From NCBI GenBank assembly GCA_016929095.1, contig JAFGJM010000035.1, positions 1 to 47,666 of the forward strand: a DNA stretch of 47,666 bases, in the 5' to 3' direction. This DNA comes from Anaerolineales bacterium (GTDB taxonomy: Bacteria > Chloroflexota > Anaerolineae > Anaerolineales > UBA4823). Each line of letters opens with the position of its first letter. The stretch's first letter is position 1. The notes under the pieces were generated by a model. The model saw only the letters and a list, made by a program, of their open reading frames with translations. It was not told the origin of the DNA and made no database searches. This document shows, in pieces, positions 24,573 to 32,327 of this stretch. The position numbers were made by a program, and so were the translations under genes.

Positions 24573-26405
24573 ATGACCCAGCAATTAAAACCTGAAACAT
24601 CGCTGGCAAACCGCTACCTTATCCACAGCATTCTCGGGGTTGGAGGAATGGGCGCTGTATATCGCGCCCGAGACCTGCATTTCCCCAATGTCGTCAAATG
24701 GGTGGCGGTCAAAGAAATGTTCAACCAGGCGAATGACCCGATGATCCGTAATACGATTGTCAGGAACTTCGAACGCGAAGCAAATCTGCTGGCAACTCTT
24801 GATCATTCTGCCATACCTCGTATCTATGATTATTTTACATTCAACAATCGTTCTTACCTGATCCTGGAATTTATCAACGGAAAAGACCTGGAAGCAAAGT
24901 TGAATGAAGGACCAATCTCCGAGGAATTACTGGTTAAATGGGCAATCGAGCTTTGTGACGTATTAAATTTTTTGCATAACCACAAACCCGAACCAATTAT
25001 CTTCCGAGATATGAAGCCATCCAATGTCATGATTAACCAACATGAGCACATCACATTAATCGACTTTGGCATTGCTAAACCTTTCCAAACCGGTCAAAAA
25101 GGCACCATGATCGGAACAGAGGGCTATTCCCCCCCCGAACAATACCGCGGTGAGGCAACCCCTCAAACAGACATATACGCCTTGGGAGCCACACTCCATC
25201 ACCTGATCACCCGTCGAGACCCCCGCCTGGAACCTCCTTTCTCATTTGGAGAACGCCAGATACGAGTGTTAAATCCGGAGGTGTCTCAGGAATTTGAAGC
25301 CATCATTCTCCGAGCGTTGCAATATAATCCGGAAGATCGTTTTCCCAGCGCTGCAGCCATGAAAGATGCCTTATTGGCTACCCTACCCAACAATCGCCCC
25401 CAACAAGAAGCGGCTGCCCCGCCGGAAATTGCACTTCCTTCAGATGAATTCGCTAAACCATCCTGGACTTTCGAATGCGAGGATGAAATTCGCGGTTCTC
25501 CTTCTTTTCATAAAGGATTTGTATACATCGGATCATATGATCACAACTTATATGCCCTCAATGCTGCAACAGGGGAATTTATTTGGAAATATCCCACCGA
25601 TGGCGGTATCGTCAGCAAGCCTTATATTCATGAAGAAAATATTTATTTTGGGTCAGAAGATAACCGCCTGCACGTGATTTCCCAGCGCTCTGGAAGAATC
25701 AATTGGACGTACTTCTCAGAAGGACCAATCCGCTCATCTCCCTTTATTGCTGAGGGACATGTGTTCATCGGTTCTGATGATGGTTTTCTCCATGCGATCA
25801 ATACATACAATGGAAGATTGGCATGGAAGTTCGAAACCAGCTCCCCTGTACGCTGTACGCCTCTGGTTGAACACGATATGGTCTATTCGGGTTCGGAAAA
25901 CGGCGATTTCTTCTGCCTGGACTTCCGTGGCGCAGTGAAATGGGCTTTTAAAGCCAAAAGATCGATTACCTCCTCTCCGATTGAATTCCAGGGCAATATT
26001 TACTTCGGTTCTTTGGATGCAACCCTTTATGCCCTGGATGGAAAAACCGGTTGGACAATTTGGCGATTCAAATTAGGAAAAGGAACCATATCCACCCCCT
26101 GCCTGGCGGGTGAATTGATAGTGATTGGCTGCGTGGATGGAAATATATACTGCATAGACACGAAAACATCAAAAGAAATCTGGCGCTTTGAAACTGACCA
26201 TCAGGTAACCGGCTCACCTATCCTTTATCACGACGCGATCTATTGTGGATCCGTAGATGGATTCCTATATTCACTCGATTGTCAATCCGGTCAATTGCGT
26301 TGGAAAATGCGCACCAATGCGCCGATAACTGGAACACCGGTGGCAGGGAACGATATGATATATATTGGTTCCACCGACCACACCCTTTATGCCATTCCTG
26401 CTTGA
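24573..26405 (+). CDS. Soluble Ser/Thr protein kinase with C-terminal eight-blade PQQ-like propeller
   Basis: A 610-residue kinase. Glycine loop GVGGMGAVY (22-30), ATP Lys K47, helix-C Glu E69, catalytic loop FRDMKPSN (144-151) and DFG (164-166). The usual His of HRD is Phe; Asp146, Lys148 and Asn151 remain, so activity is still likely. After a linker (270-295) come eight PQQ/pyrrolo-quinoline-like repeats, each ending in a pattern such as YALDGKTGWTIWRF, predicted to close an eight-bladed propeller for ligand or protein binding. No membrane helix is present. The ATG has a poor ribosome site; an in-frame CTG at 24522 preceded by GAGGGA is an alternative start. It is the first gene of a four-gene signalling operon, overlapping no neighbour upstream. 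Confidence 0.9.
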   Translation: MTQQLKPETSLANRYLIHSILGVGGMGAVYRARDLHFPNVVKWVAVKEMFNQANDPMIRNTIVRNFEREANLLATLDHSAIPRIYDYFTFNNRSYLILEFINGKDLEAKLNEGPISEELLVKWAIELCDVLNFLHNHKPEPIIFRDMKPSNVMINQHEHITLIDFGIAKPFQTGQKGTMIGTEGYSPPEQYRGEATPQTDIYALGATLHHLITRRDPRLEPPFSFGERQIRVLNPEVSQEFEAIILRALQYNPEDRFPSAAAMKDALLATLPNNRPQQEAAAPPEIALPSDEFAKPSWTFECEDEIRGSPSFHKGFVYIGSYDHNLYALNAATGEFIWKYPTDGGIVSKPYIHEENIYFGSEDNRLHVISQRSGRINWTYFSEGPIRSSPFIAEGHVFIGSDDGFLHAINTYNGRLAWKFETSSPVRCTPLVEHDMVYSGSENGDFFCLDFRGAVKWAFKAKRSITSSPIEFQGNIYFGSLDATLYALDGKTGWTIWRFKLGKGTISTPCLAGELIVIGCVDGNIYCIDTKTSKEIWRFETDHQVTGSPILYHDAIYCGSVDGFLYSLDCQSGQLRWKMRTNAPITGTPVAGNDMIYIGSTDHTLYAIPA

Positions 26406-26430
26406 GTCTTATATTTCTGGAGAAACCGTT

Positions 26431-27324
26431 GTGGTAAAGAATATCATTAAATCTATTTTTGGCAACAATCAAAATGAACCTGAAGAAATCGCACCAGTGG
26501 TCGTTGAACAAATCGAATTCGAACCTCAGCTCCTGCCCCAGGTTCACCAATCTCACCAACTTAATGTCGGCTATTATCAGTCTGTCGGTAAACAAAGAGA
26601 GCATAACGAAGATGCCTTATTCACATTAACAACTGCAATCAATTCAGGAGAGGGCATCTTGGAGTTTGGGTTATATATAGTTGCCGATGGTATGGGAGGC
26701 CATCAACATGGTGAAATTGCCAGCGAAGTAGCCATTCGTTCCCTGGCCGGCTATGTTACCCGCAAAGTTTTCACACCTTTATTTAATCCTAGGCCTTCCC
26801 AGCCTCAAGATTCTTTGCAAGAAATCATGCGTGAGGGTATGCAAGAAGCTCATCGAACAATTCTTCGCTCTGCCCCAGGCGGAGGAACGACCATGACTTC
26901 CCTTCTCCTCTTGGGCGACCAGATGACCATCGCTCATGTTGGCGATAGCCGCGCATATACCATATTAAATGACGGGAATTTGCAATGCCTTACCCGTGAC
27001 CACTCCCTGGTAAATCGTCTGATAGAATTAGGGCAATTGACTATTGATGAGGCAGCAAATCACCCCCAGCGAAACGTTCTTTATCGAGCTTTGGGACTAG
27101 GGGAACCCTTCGAACCGGATATTCAAACCATTCATCTGGTTCAAAACAAATATCTTATACTGTGTTCAGATGGTCTATGGGGAGTCATCCCTGAATCCAC
27201 AATGACAAAAATCATTCATGAGTCCGATGACCCAAGCCATGCGTGTCAACAATTAGTGGATGCGGCTAATGAAGCAGGTGGACCCGATAATATATCAGTC
27301 ATTCTCGTTATGCTTCCGAAATAA
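26431..27324 (+). CDS. PP2C-family protein Ser/Thr phosphatase
   Basis: A 297-residue metal-dependent phosphatase, the likely antagonist of the upstream kinase. Conserved motifs: GKQREHNEDAL (Arg and Asp that bind phosphate and metal), VADGMGGHQHGEIAS (metal Asp-Gly), GGGTTMTSLLL, HVGDSRAY, LTRDHSLV, ILCSDGLWG (metal Asp) and GPDNISVIL (metal Asp). All metal ligands appear present. A roughly 45-residue N-terminal segment precedes the catalytic domain. I choose GTG 26431 with GGAGA at 26419-26423; a longer ATG frame from 26365 would overlap the kinase by 41 nt and lacks a ribosome site. It is 25 nt downstream of the kinase stop and 8 nt before the J-VWA gene. Confidence 0.92.
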   Translation: MVKNIIKSIFGNNQNEPEEIAPVVVEQIEFEPQLLPQVHQSHQLNVGYYQSVGKQREHNEDALFTLTTAINSGEGILEFGLYIVADGMGGHQHGEIASEVAIRSLAGYVTRKVFTPLFNPRPSQPQDSLQEIMREGMQEAHRTILRSAPGGGTTMTSLLLLGDQMTIAHVGDSRAYTILNDGNLQCLTRDHSLVNRLIELGQLTIDEAANHPQRNVLYRALGLGEPFEPDIQTIHLVQNKYLILCSDGLWGVIPESTMTKIIHESDDPSHACQQLVDAANEAGGPDNISVILVMLPK

Positions 27325-27332
27325 ATGTTGCA

Positions 27333-28808
27333 ATGGTTGACGCGCGCGACTATTACATGGAATTGGAAATATCCAGGGATGCTACCCAGGATGACATCCG
27401 TCGCGCATACCATTTGGCAGTACGAAAATATCACCCGGATGTAAATAAAGATACCGGTAACCTGGAAGTATTCTTACGTATTCAAAACGCCTACGATGTT
27501 TTATCGGACCCTGTCAGAAAATCTGCATACGATGCAGACCTCCCCCCCGCGCCGGATCAATCCGATTTACTAAAAATCGCCTCATATTCGAGCCGTTCAA
27601 CAATCCCCAGACTTACAGAACCACAATTACTATACATCCTTTTCGAATTATCAAAACCACAAGACGTTACTCCAGTAACGACACCTCCTTTAAATGTCTG
27701 CCTTGTACTCGACCGCTCCACTTCAATGCAGGGACAGCGACTCGATACCGTTAAAAATGCTTCCATTGAATTACTTCACCAATTGAATCAGGAAGATATT
27801 TTGTCAATCGTGACGTTTAGTGATCGCGCTGAAGTTCTTTTTACAGGCGTTCCTCAAAACTCGTTATCGCAAGTTGAAACACAAATCCAACGTATTCGAA
27901 CCAGCGGTGGAACAGAAATCTATCAGGGATTGGCATCCGGAATCACCGAACTCCGCCGCAATATCGACAACAACCACATCAACCAACTTCTCCTGCTGAC
28001 CGATGGCAGAACTTATGGCGATGAACAGCCATCCCTGGAGTTGGCTGAAGAAGCCGCTAAAGATGGCATTTGCATCAGTTGTTTAGGACTCGGGAATAAC
28101 TGGAATGATGTATTTTTAGATGGATTAGCCATGCGAACCGGCGGCGATTGCCAATACCTGGCTCATCCACAAGAAATCAAAAATGCCTTTTATAACATTT
28201 TTAGCAAACTCACAGCGATATACGCAAAACAAATCAACTTCAATTTCAGCCTGCAAAACAATGTCGAGATTGCTGAGGTATACCGACTCTCTCCGGAACC
28301 CGGCCGATTGCCTCACATATCTCCGATCCCTGCAGGGGCACTTTTAAATAAAACAAATCTGAATATAATATTTGAATTAAAAATCAATCCCTTTGGCAAG
28401 GAAACAAAAAGTCTTACGGTGCTTCATGGAGAGTTATTATTCGAAATTACTTCCCAGGTAAATTCAAAATCTCGGGTGGCTATCCACATCGATTTACCGG
28501 TCAGCAACACATGTATCCCGGAATATCCGCCTTTAGCAATTATCAATGCGCTTTCAAACTTGACCCTATATCGGCTACAAGAAAAAGCCAAACAAGACCT
28601 GGCAAACGGCGATATTGCCACAGCCACTCAAAGACTTACACATCTTGCGAATCACTTAAAGAATCAAGGGCAAATGGACCTGGCAAACACCATTTCCAGA
28701 GAGGCAGAATCGATACAAAAAACACACAAATTCAGTCAGGAAGGGAAAATGAAAATAAAATACGGTACACGCGCTTTACTCCCTTCCAGAATATTGACAA
28801 ATCCATAA
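27333..28808 (+). CDS. J-domain / von Willebrand factor A fusion protein
   Basis: A 491-residue protein. Residues 5-69 are a J domain (DYYMELEISRDATQDDIRRAY, with the HPD triad at 34-36 and the NAYDVLSDPVRKSAYD helix), expected to recruit and stimulate a DnaK-type Hsp70. Residues about 118-300 are a VWA domain with an intact metal site: DRSTS (D127, S129, S131), the GGTEIYQG Thr (T194) and LLTDG (D224). Residues 300-491 contain a strand-rich segment and a helical tail, as in Ca-activated-channel-like VWA proteins. No signal peptide or membrane helix, so it acts in the cytoplasm. Its place between phosphatase and FHA genes suggests it is the effector or scaffold of the phospho-signalling set. 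The exact partner is unknown. Confidence 0.88.
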   Translation: MVDARDYYMELEISRDATQDDIRRAYHLAVRKYHPDVNKDTGNLEVFLRIQNAYDVLSDPVRKSAYDADLPPAPDQSDLLKIASYSSRSTIPRLTEPQLLYILFELSKPQDVTPVTTPPLNVCLVLDRSTSMQGQRLDTVKNASIELLHQLNQEDILSIVTFSDRAEVLFTGVPQNSLSQVETQIQRIRTSGGTEIYQGLASGITELRRNIDNNHINQLLLLTDGRTYGDEQPSLELAEEAAKDGICISCLGLGNNWNDVFLDGLAMRTGGDCQYLAHPQEIKNAFYNIFSKLTAIYAKQINFNFSLQNNVEIAEVYRLSPEPGRLPHISPIPAGALLNKTNLNIIFELKINPFGKETKSLTVLHGELLFEITSQVNSKSRVAIHIDLPVSNTCIPEYPPLAIINALSNLTLYRLQEKAKQDLANGDIATATQRLTHLANHLKNQGQMDLANTISREAESIQKTHKFSQEGKMKIKYGTRALLPSRILTNP

Positions 28809-28826
28809 GGATAATTTAGGTGGATA

Positions 28827-29327
28827 ATGATCAAATGTCCAGTATGCAATATGGATATGCTCGAGGGAACAATTTATTGTTTGGATTGTGGGGCAAGGCT
28901 ACACTCCAGCGTGAAAATTGCTGCGACTCTAGATAATCCATACGCGCAAACCGACCGACAACCCAGCTACCCCAGCCCACAAGCTACCATCCTTCCAGCC
29001 CAAGAAATTTATTTGGTTGTGTTAGAAACCGGTCAGGTTTTTACATTGCCCTGTGAAGATGAATACATAATCGGGAGAACATCAGACGATCAACCAATAT
29101 TCCCGGAAATCGACCTGACACCCTTTGATGGGTATAAAGGAGGTGTATCTCGATTACATGCCACGATAAAAGCCAGAGAATCAAGCGTTACCGTCACGGA
29201 TCTGGGTTCAACAAATGGCACCCGGGTTAACAATGTTCGATTAGAACCCAACGATCCCCATCAAATCAAGCACGGTGATATTATTACATTTGGTAAAATT
29301 AAAACCAGAATGCTTTTCTATAAATAA
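28827..29327 (+). CDS. Zinc-ribbon/FHA domain protein
   Basis: A 166-residue cytoplasmic protein. The N terminus is a zinc ribbon with Cys at 4, 7, 18 and 21 (CPVC and CLDC). After a Pro/Gln-rich linker, residues about 68-166 form a forkhead-associated domain: IIGR (GR 83-84), GVSRLHATI (SRLH 108-111, phosphothreonine-contact Ser and His) and TDLGSTNGTRVNN (GSTNGT 127-132). FHA domains bind phosphothreonine peptides, so this is the expected reader of the operon's kinase. Ribosome site GGTGGA lies just before ATG 28827, 18 nt after the J-VWA stop. It is the last gene before a 139-nt gap. Confidence 0.92.
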   Translation: MIKCPVCNMDMLEGTIYCLDCGARLHSSVKIAATLDNPYAQTDRQPSYPSPQATILPAQEIYLVVLETGQVFTLPCEDEYIIGRTSDDQPIFPEIDLTPFDGYKGGVSRLHATIKARESSVTVTDLGSTNGTRVNNVRLEPNDPHQIKHGDIITFGKIKTRMLFYK

Positions 29328-29387
29328 TGATTGGATATTTAATAATCGTTACAATTGAGGCGTAAATAGCAACAAAAAAAATATTCA

Positions 29388-29393
29388 TATAAT
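29388..29393 (+). promoter_or_regulatory. Candidate -10 for the response-regulator unit
   Basis: TATAAT (29388-29393) lies about 74 nt before the GTG at 29467. No acceptable -35 is seen 16-18 nt upstream, so the element is only suggestive. Confidence 0.3.
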
Positions 29394-29466
29394 GATTATC
29401 GAATTATTTATTCATCGTATCCATCAAAGATTGAATCAATAAAAAACTATTTTAACGGAGTTTCAC

Positions 29467-29709
29467 GTGCCTTATACTCTAATTATCCACATTCCAAACG
29501 CTGATCCGGTAGTGGGAGAAATCGATGAAATGCCCACCCCATCAGATACTTTCATCATGATTAGTAATCCGAGAACTAGGGACAGCAAGGATGTAAGCTA
29601 TATCAATGAACAAACCAGTTGCGTCCTCTGGCCTTTAGATAAAATAAATTTCATAGAGTTCCTTTCGACAAAGGGAGAAGAACAAATCATCGGTTTTGTC
29701 CGGGAGTAA
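29467..29709 (+). CDS. Small conserved-looking protein of unknown function
   Basis: An 80-residue protein, PYTLIIHIPNADPVVGEIDE at the N terminus, predicted mostly strand and with no membrane segment. GTG 29467 is preceded by CGGAG with 6-nt spacing. Its stop codon is 4 nt before the ATG of the OmpR-type regulator, and the regulator's Shine-Dalgarno lies in its final codons, so the two are translationally linked. I do not recognise the family; the N-terminal strand pattern and the LWPLDKINFIEFL segment resemble small beta-barrel proteins. A regulatory role with the response regulator is an inference from the linkage. Confidence 0.65.
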   Translation: MPYTLIIHIPNADPVVGEIDEMPTPSDTFIMISNPRTRDSKDVSYINEQTSCVLWPLDKINFIEFLSTKGEEQIIGFVRE

Positions 29710-29713
29710 AATT

Positions 29714-30436
29714 ATGGGTGATCCAAAAATTCGCGACCGTCGTATCCTTGTAGTAGATGATGAGGAGCGGATGGTTAGATTTATCCGCTTGAATCTCGAG
29801 CATGATGGTTTTCAGGTTAGTGAAGCCTTTAAAGGGACTCAAGCCATCGATAAATTACGCAGCAGTTTACCGGATTTAATACTCTTGGATGTTATGTTGC
29901 CCGATATCGATGGTTTTGAAGTTTTAAAAATAGTCAGAGAAGTAAGTAATGTACCGGTGATCATGCTTACCGCTAAAGGAGAAGAAGAAGATCGTATTAA
30001 AGGGTTGGAACTGGGCGCAGATGACTATATTACAAAGCCATTTAGCCCGCGTGAGTTAGTCAGCCGCGTGCGAGCAGTTTTACGCCGTACAGAAGCATCT
30101 GCAGGAACACATGGTCTCATCGAAGTTGATGATCGGTTGAAACTTGATTTTGACCGGCATGAAATTTGGGTCGATGATAAGCTTGTGCAATTACGCCCAA
30201 CCGAATACAGGTTGTTATATCATCTTGTTCAAAATGCTGGCTGGGTTATTCCGCACGACCAAATACTGGCAAAAGTATGGGGCTATGAATATCGGGATGA
30301 ACCACATTATGTGAGATTATATATTAATTATTTGAGGAATAAGATAGAAAAAGATCCCGCCAATCCGCAGTATATCTTAACCGAACGTGGAATTGGTTAT
30401 CGTTTTATTGATTTTCGGCGGCAAAAATCCACCTAG
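29714..30436 (+). CDS. OmpR/PhoB-family response regulator
   Basis: A 240-residue two-domain regulator. Receiver: ILVVDDEERM (acidic D15/D16), LILLDVMLPDIDGF (phospho-acceptor D59), VIMLTAKG (Thr switch) and DYITKPFSPREL (Lys). Output: winged helix with LRPTEYRLLYHLVQNAGWVIPHDQ, VWGYEYRDEPHYVRLYINYLRNKIE and a final wing ending RGIGYRF, the OmpR-type DNA-binding pattern. ATG 29714 has GGGAG seven bases upstream. No histidine kinase gene is nearby. It is in an apparent pair with the NarL-type regulator 46 nt downstream. Confidence 0.94.
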   Translation: MGDPKIRDRRILVVDDEERMVRFIRLNLEHDGFQVSEAFKGTQAIDKLRSSLPDLILLDVMLPDIDGFEVLKIVREVSNVPVIMLTAKGEEEDRIKGLELGADDYITKPFSPRELVSRVRAVLRRTEASAGTHGLIEVDDRLKLDFDRHEIWVDDKLVQLRPTEYRLLYHLVQNAGWVIPHDQILAKVWGYEYRDEPHYVRLYINYLRNKIEKDPANPQYILTERGIGYRFIDFRRQKST

Positions 30437-30482
30437 TCGTGCTATGATTACCCCATAAAGCACGTTGGTTAAGGAGAAATTG

Positions 30483-31139
30483 ATGACCCCAAAGCAAAGA
30501 ATATTATTGGTCGATGATCATGAAGTTGTCCGTCTGGGTTTAAAATCCCTTTTAGATCGTCATCCAAATTTCGAGGTAGTTGCAGAAGCCAGCACCGCCA
30601 GAGAAGCCGTCGAAAGGGTTGCTTCCCATCAACCAGATGTTGTTGTTCTTGATATCCGCTTACCGGGAGGGTCAGGCATCGAAGCCTGTGAAGAAATCGC
30701 CGAAAAGTATCCCAACACCAAGGTCATCATGTTGACCTCCTATGCAGAAGATGAAATGTTATTTTCTGCTATCCGTGCGGGAGCTTCAGGATACGTGTTG
30801 AAACAAATTGATGGTGAAGCCCTGGTTCGCGCTATCGAGGCGGTTAGCCGGGGAGAAGCGTTACTTGACCCGGCTGTGACCCAAAGGATATTCCAGGAAG
30901 TCCGAAAAGCCGCCAAAGAAGAAGAAGCTTCTGCCTTTTCAGCATTGACGCAACAAGAAAGACATGTTTTATTACTGGTATCTGAGGGAAAAACCAACCG
31001 TGAAATCGCCAAAGCCCTTTTCTTGGGTGAAGGCACGGTCAGGAATTATGTAAGCAGTATTTTATCGAAGTTGGGAGTGAGTAATCGCGCCGAGGCGGCG
31101 GCCTACGCCGTTGAACATAATTTACGAGATTATCTTTAA
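30483..31139 (+). CDS. NarL/FixJ-family response regulator
   Basis: A 218-residue regulator. Receiver: [14 protein letters not shown] (D11/D12), [15 protein letters not shown] (phospho-acceptor D57), [10 protein letters not shown] and [12 protein letters not shown] (Lys). A LuxR-type helix-turn-helix ends the protein: [23 protein letters not shown] and [19 protein letters not shown]. Closest in style to the DevR/LiaR group. ATG 30483 has AAGGAG at 30470-30475, spacing 7. The 3' end overlaps the convergent small gene by 4 nt. No sensor kinase is adjacent, so it may be driven by a distant kinase or by the Ser/Thr kinases. Confidence 0.94.
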   Translation: MTPKQRILLVDDHEVVRLGLKSLLDRHPNFEVVAEASTAREAVERVASHQPDVVVLDIRLPGGSGIEACEEIAEKYPNTKVIMLTSYAEDEMLFSAIRAGASGYVLKQIDGEALVRAIEAVSRGEALLDPAVTQRIFQEVRKAAKEEEASAFSALTQQERHVLLLVSEGKTNREIAKALFLGEGTVRNYVSSILSKLGVSNRAEAAAYAVEHNLRDYL

Positions 31140-31558
31140 AGTAGCCACCTGGATTTATTTGAACTTGTGTAAGCTTGCGCCCATTCATGTCGAGTGGATA
31201 AATATATTAAGCCCCACAGCCAATCGTTTAAATAATCCTGGATTTCGTTCATCATAACGATGTGACTCTGGTAATTTCCTGACTTTTGCACAGCCTGACA
31301 ATCTCCATCACATTTTGTCTCGTAATTACCTTCGTAAGCTTTTTCTTTCATCTTATCGAGCATCAAATCTACTTCACTGAGAATTTCTCTCACGATGCGC
31401 AAGCTATCCGGGCCGGCAACTATCAATTCTTCAATTAAATCCTGAAAAGAAGCCGTATTTCCGTCTTCAAGGCACTCAACCAATACTTCATTTACTTTTA
31501 ATCGAATACCCGCTCTCTCAATAAATAAATACACGGCTTCTAAACTATCTTCATACAT
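31136..31558 (-). CDS. Hypothetical helical protein
   Basis: A 140-residue, mostly helical, acidic protein with no membrane segment. It contains one Cys pair (CDGDC, residues about 83-87) and a third Cys near residue 29, and aromatic-rich C terminus ([19 protein letters not shown]). I do not recognise the family. The start ATG 31558 has AAGGGAA about nine bases upstream. It is convergent with the NarL-type regulator and its upstream region carries several palindromes, suggesting it is regulated. No function can be proposed. Confidence 0.6.
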   Translation of the reverse strand: MYEDSLEAVYLFIERAGIRLKVNEVLVECLEDGNTASFQDLIEELIVAGPDSLRIVREILSEVDLMLDKMKEKAYEGNYETKCDGDCQAVQKSGNYQSHIVMMNEIQDYLNDWLWGLIYLSTRHEWAQAYTSSNKSRWLL

Positions 31559-31573
31559 CGGTTTTTTCCCTTG

Positions 31574-31656
31574 GAAAACATTCTAAAGAAGAGTAAGTAA
31601 TACACGCTATTCTCATGAATGTTTTCATACAACGTGACGTCATAATATATATTATA
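31574..31656 (-). promoter_or_regulatory. Palindrome-rich upstream region of the helical hypothetical gene
   Basis: GAAAACATTC (31574-31583) and GAATGTTTTC (31617-31626) form a perfect 10-bp inverted pair spaced by 33 nt. Next to it lie TGACGTCA (31635-31642) and ATAATATATATTAT (31642-31655), both perfect palindromes; on the minus strand TATAAT (31656 to 31651) can serve as -10 for the gene at 31558. The rest of 31559-31825 shows nothing further. Confidence 0.4.
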
Positions 31657-31825
31657 GATGCGTAGATGCACAAAAATATGCCTTGGCTTTAATCATGACC
31701 ACTGCGCATTCTTGTCACAAATAACATCAGCCAATCTAATATTACTGATTTCATCTTACAATACTATAGTGATCGGATGAATGAAGTAAAATTTTAATTC
31801 AAAAGAAATAAATAATTCAGAAAAT

Positions 31826-32323
31826 TCATGGTTTTTGAATAAATACCATATAATTGGCTACTCCCCATCCAGAAATTTTTGTGTCAGTTGATGATTTAAC
31901 ATGCCACCAGGTATACCCATCTATACTTTTTGGCCCATCATCAATAATTAATTCTGCCCCTTCTTTAACCAAAAATTCTACCTTTCCGTTTAAACCTGCC
32001 ATTGAGCGCAGCCGTAGACCGTCCCCCCCCGTACCCTGTACACGGATGTTAACACCAACTCTTAAGTTCTCCCCTGGTGGCATATCAGTTGCCAGAACAT
32101 CTGGAGAGGTTTCTAGAGGTAACATTGTTTGAGTTGCAGTCGGCGCAGGAATATACCGGATAACCGCAGTTGGATTTTCTGGTATAGTCACCTGGTTGCG
32201 GAGTAAAACTACCAATAAGCAAGAAATGATCAGTAAAATAATACTGACCAAAACACCCCCAAACAACACCACTGGGCGGATAATGCGTTTGTCCCTAAAT
32301 GCAATACGTCTTTGATTCATCAT
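31826..32323 (-). CDS. Membrane-anchored bacterial SH3-domain protein
   Basis: A 165-residue protein with a basic cytoplasmic N terminus (NQRRIAFRDKRIIRP), one transmembrane helix (about 18-41, VVLFGGVLVSIILLIISCLLV), a Pro/Thr-rich extracytoplasmic stalk and a C-terminal SH3b-type domain from about residue 88: VNIRVQGTGGDGLRLRSMAG, VKEGAELIIDDGP, WWHVKS, SGWGVANYM. SH3b domains often bind cell-wall peptides or ligands; in Chloroflexota such proteins are common in extracytoplasmic sensors. The stop is followed by the Ca2+ antiporter gene at 4 nt, so the two are probably co-transcribed. The ligand is unknown. Confidence 0.82.
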   Translation of the reverse strand: MMNQRRIAFRDKRIIRPVVLFGGVLVSIILLIISCLLVVLLRNQVTIPENPTAVIRYIPAPTATQTMLPLETSPDVLATDMPPGENLRVGVNIRVQGTGGDGLRLRSMAGLNGKVEFLVKEGAELIIDDGPKSIDGYTWWHVKSSTDTKISGWGVANYMVFIQKP

Positions 32324-32327
32324 ATAT

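Noticed and set aside
31635..31642. TGACGTCA as a eukaryote-style CRE site
   Set aside because: Such sites have no meaning in bacteria; noted only as a short palindrome.
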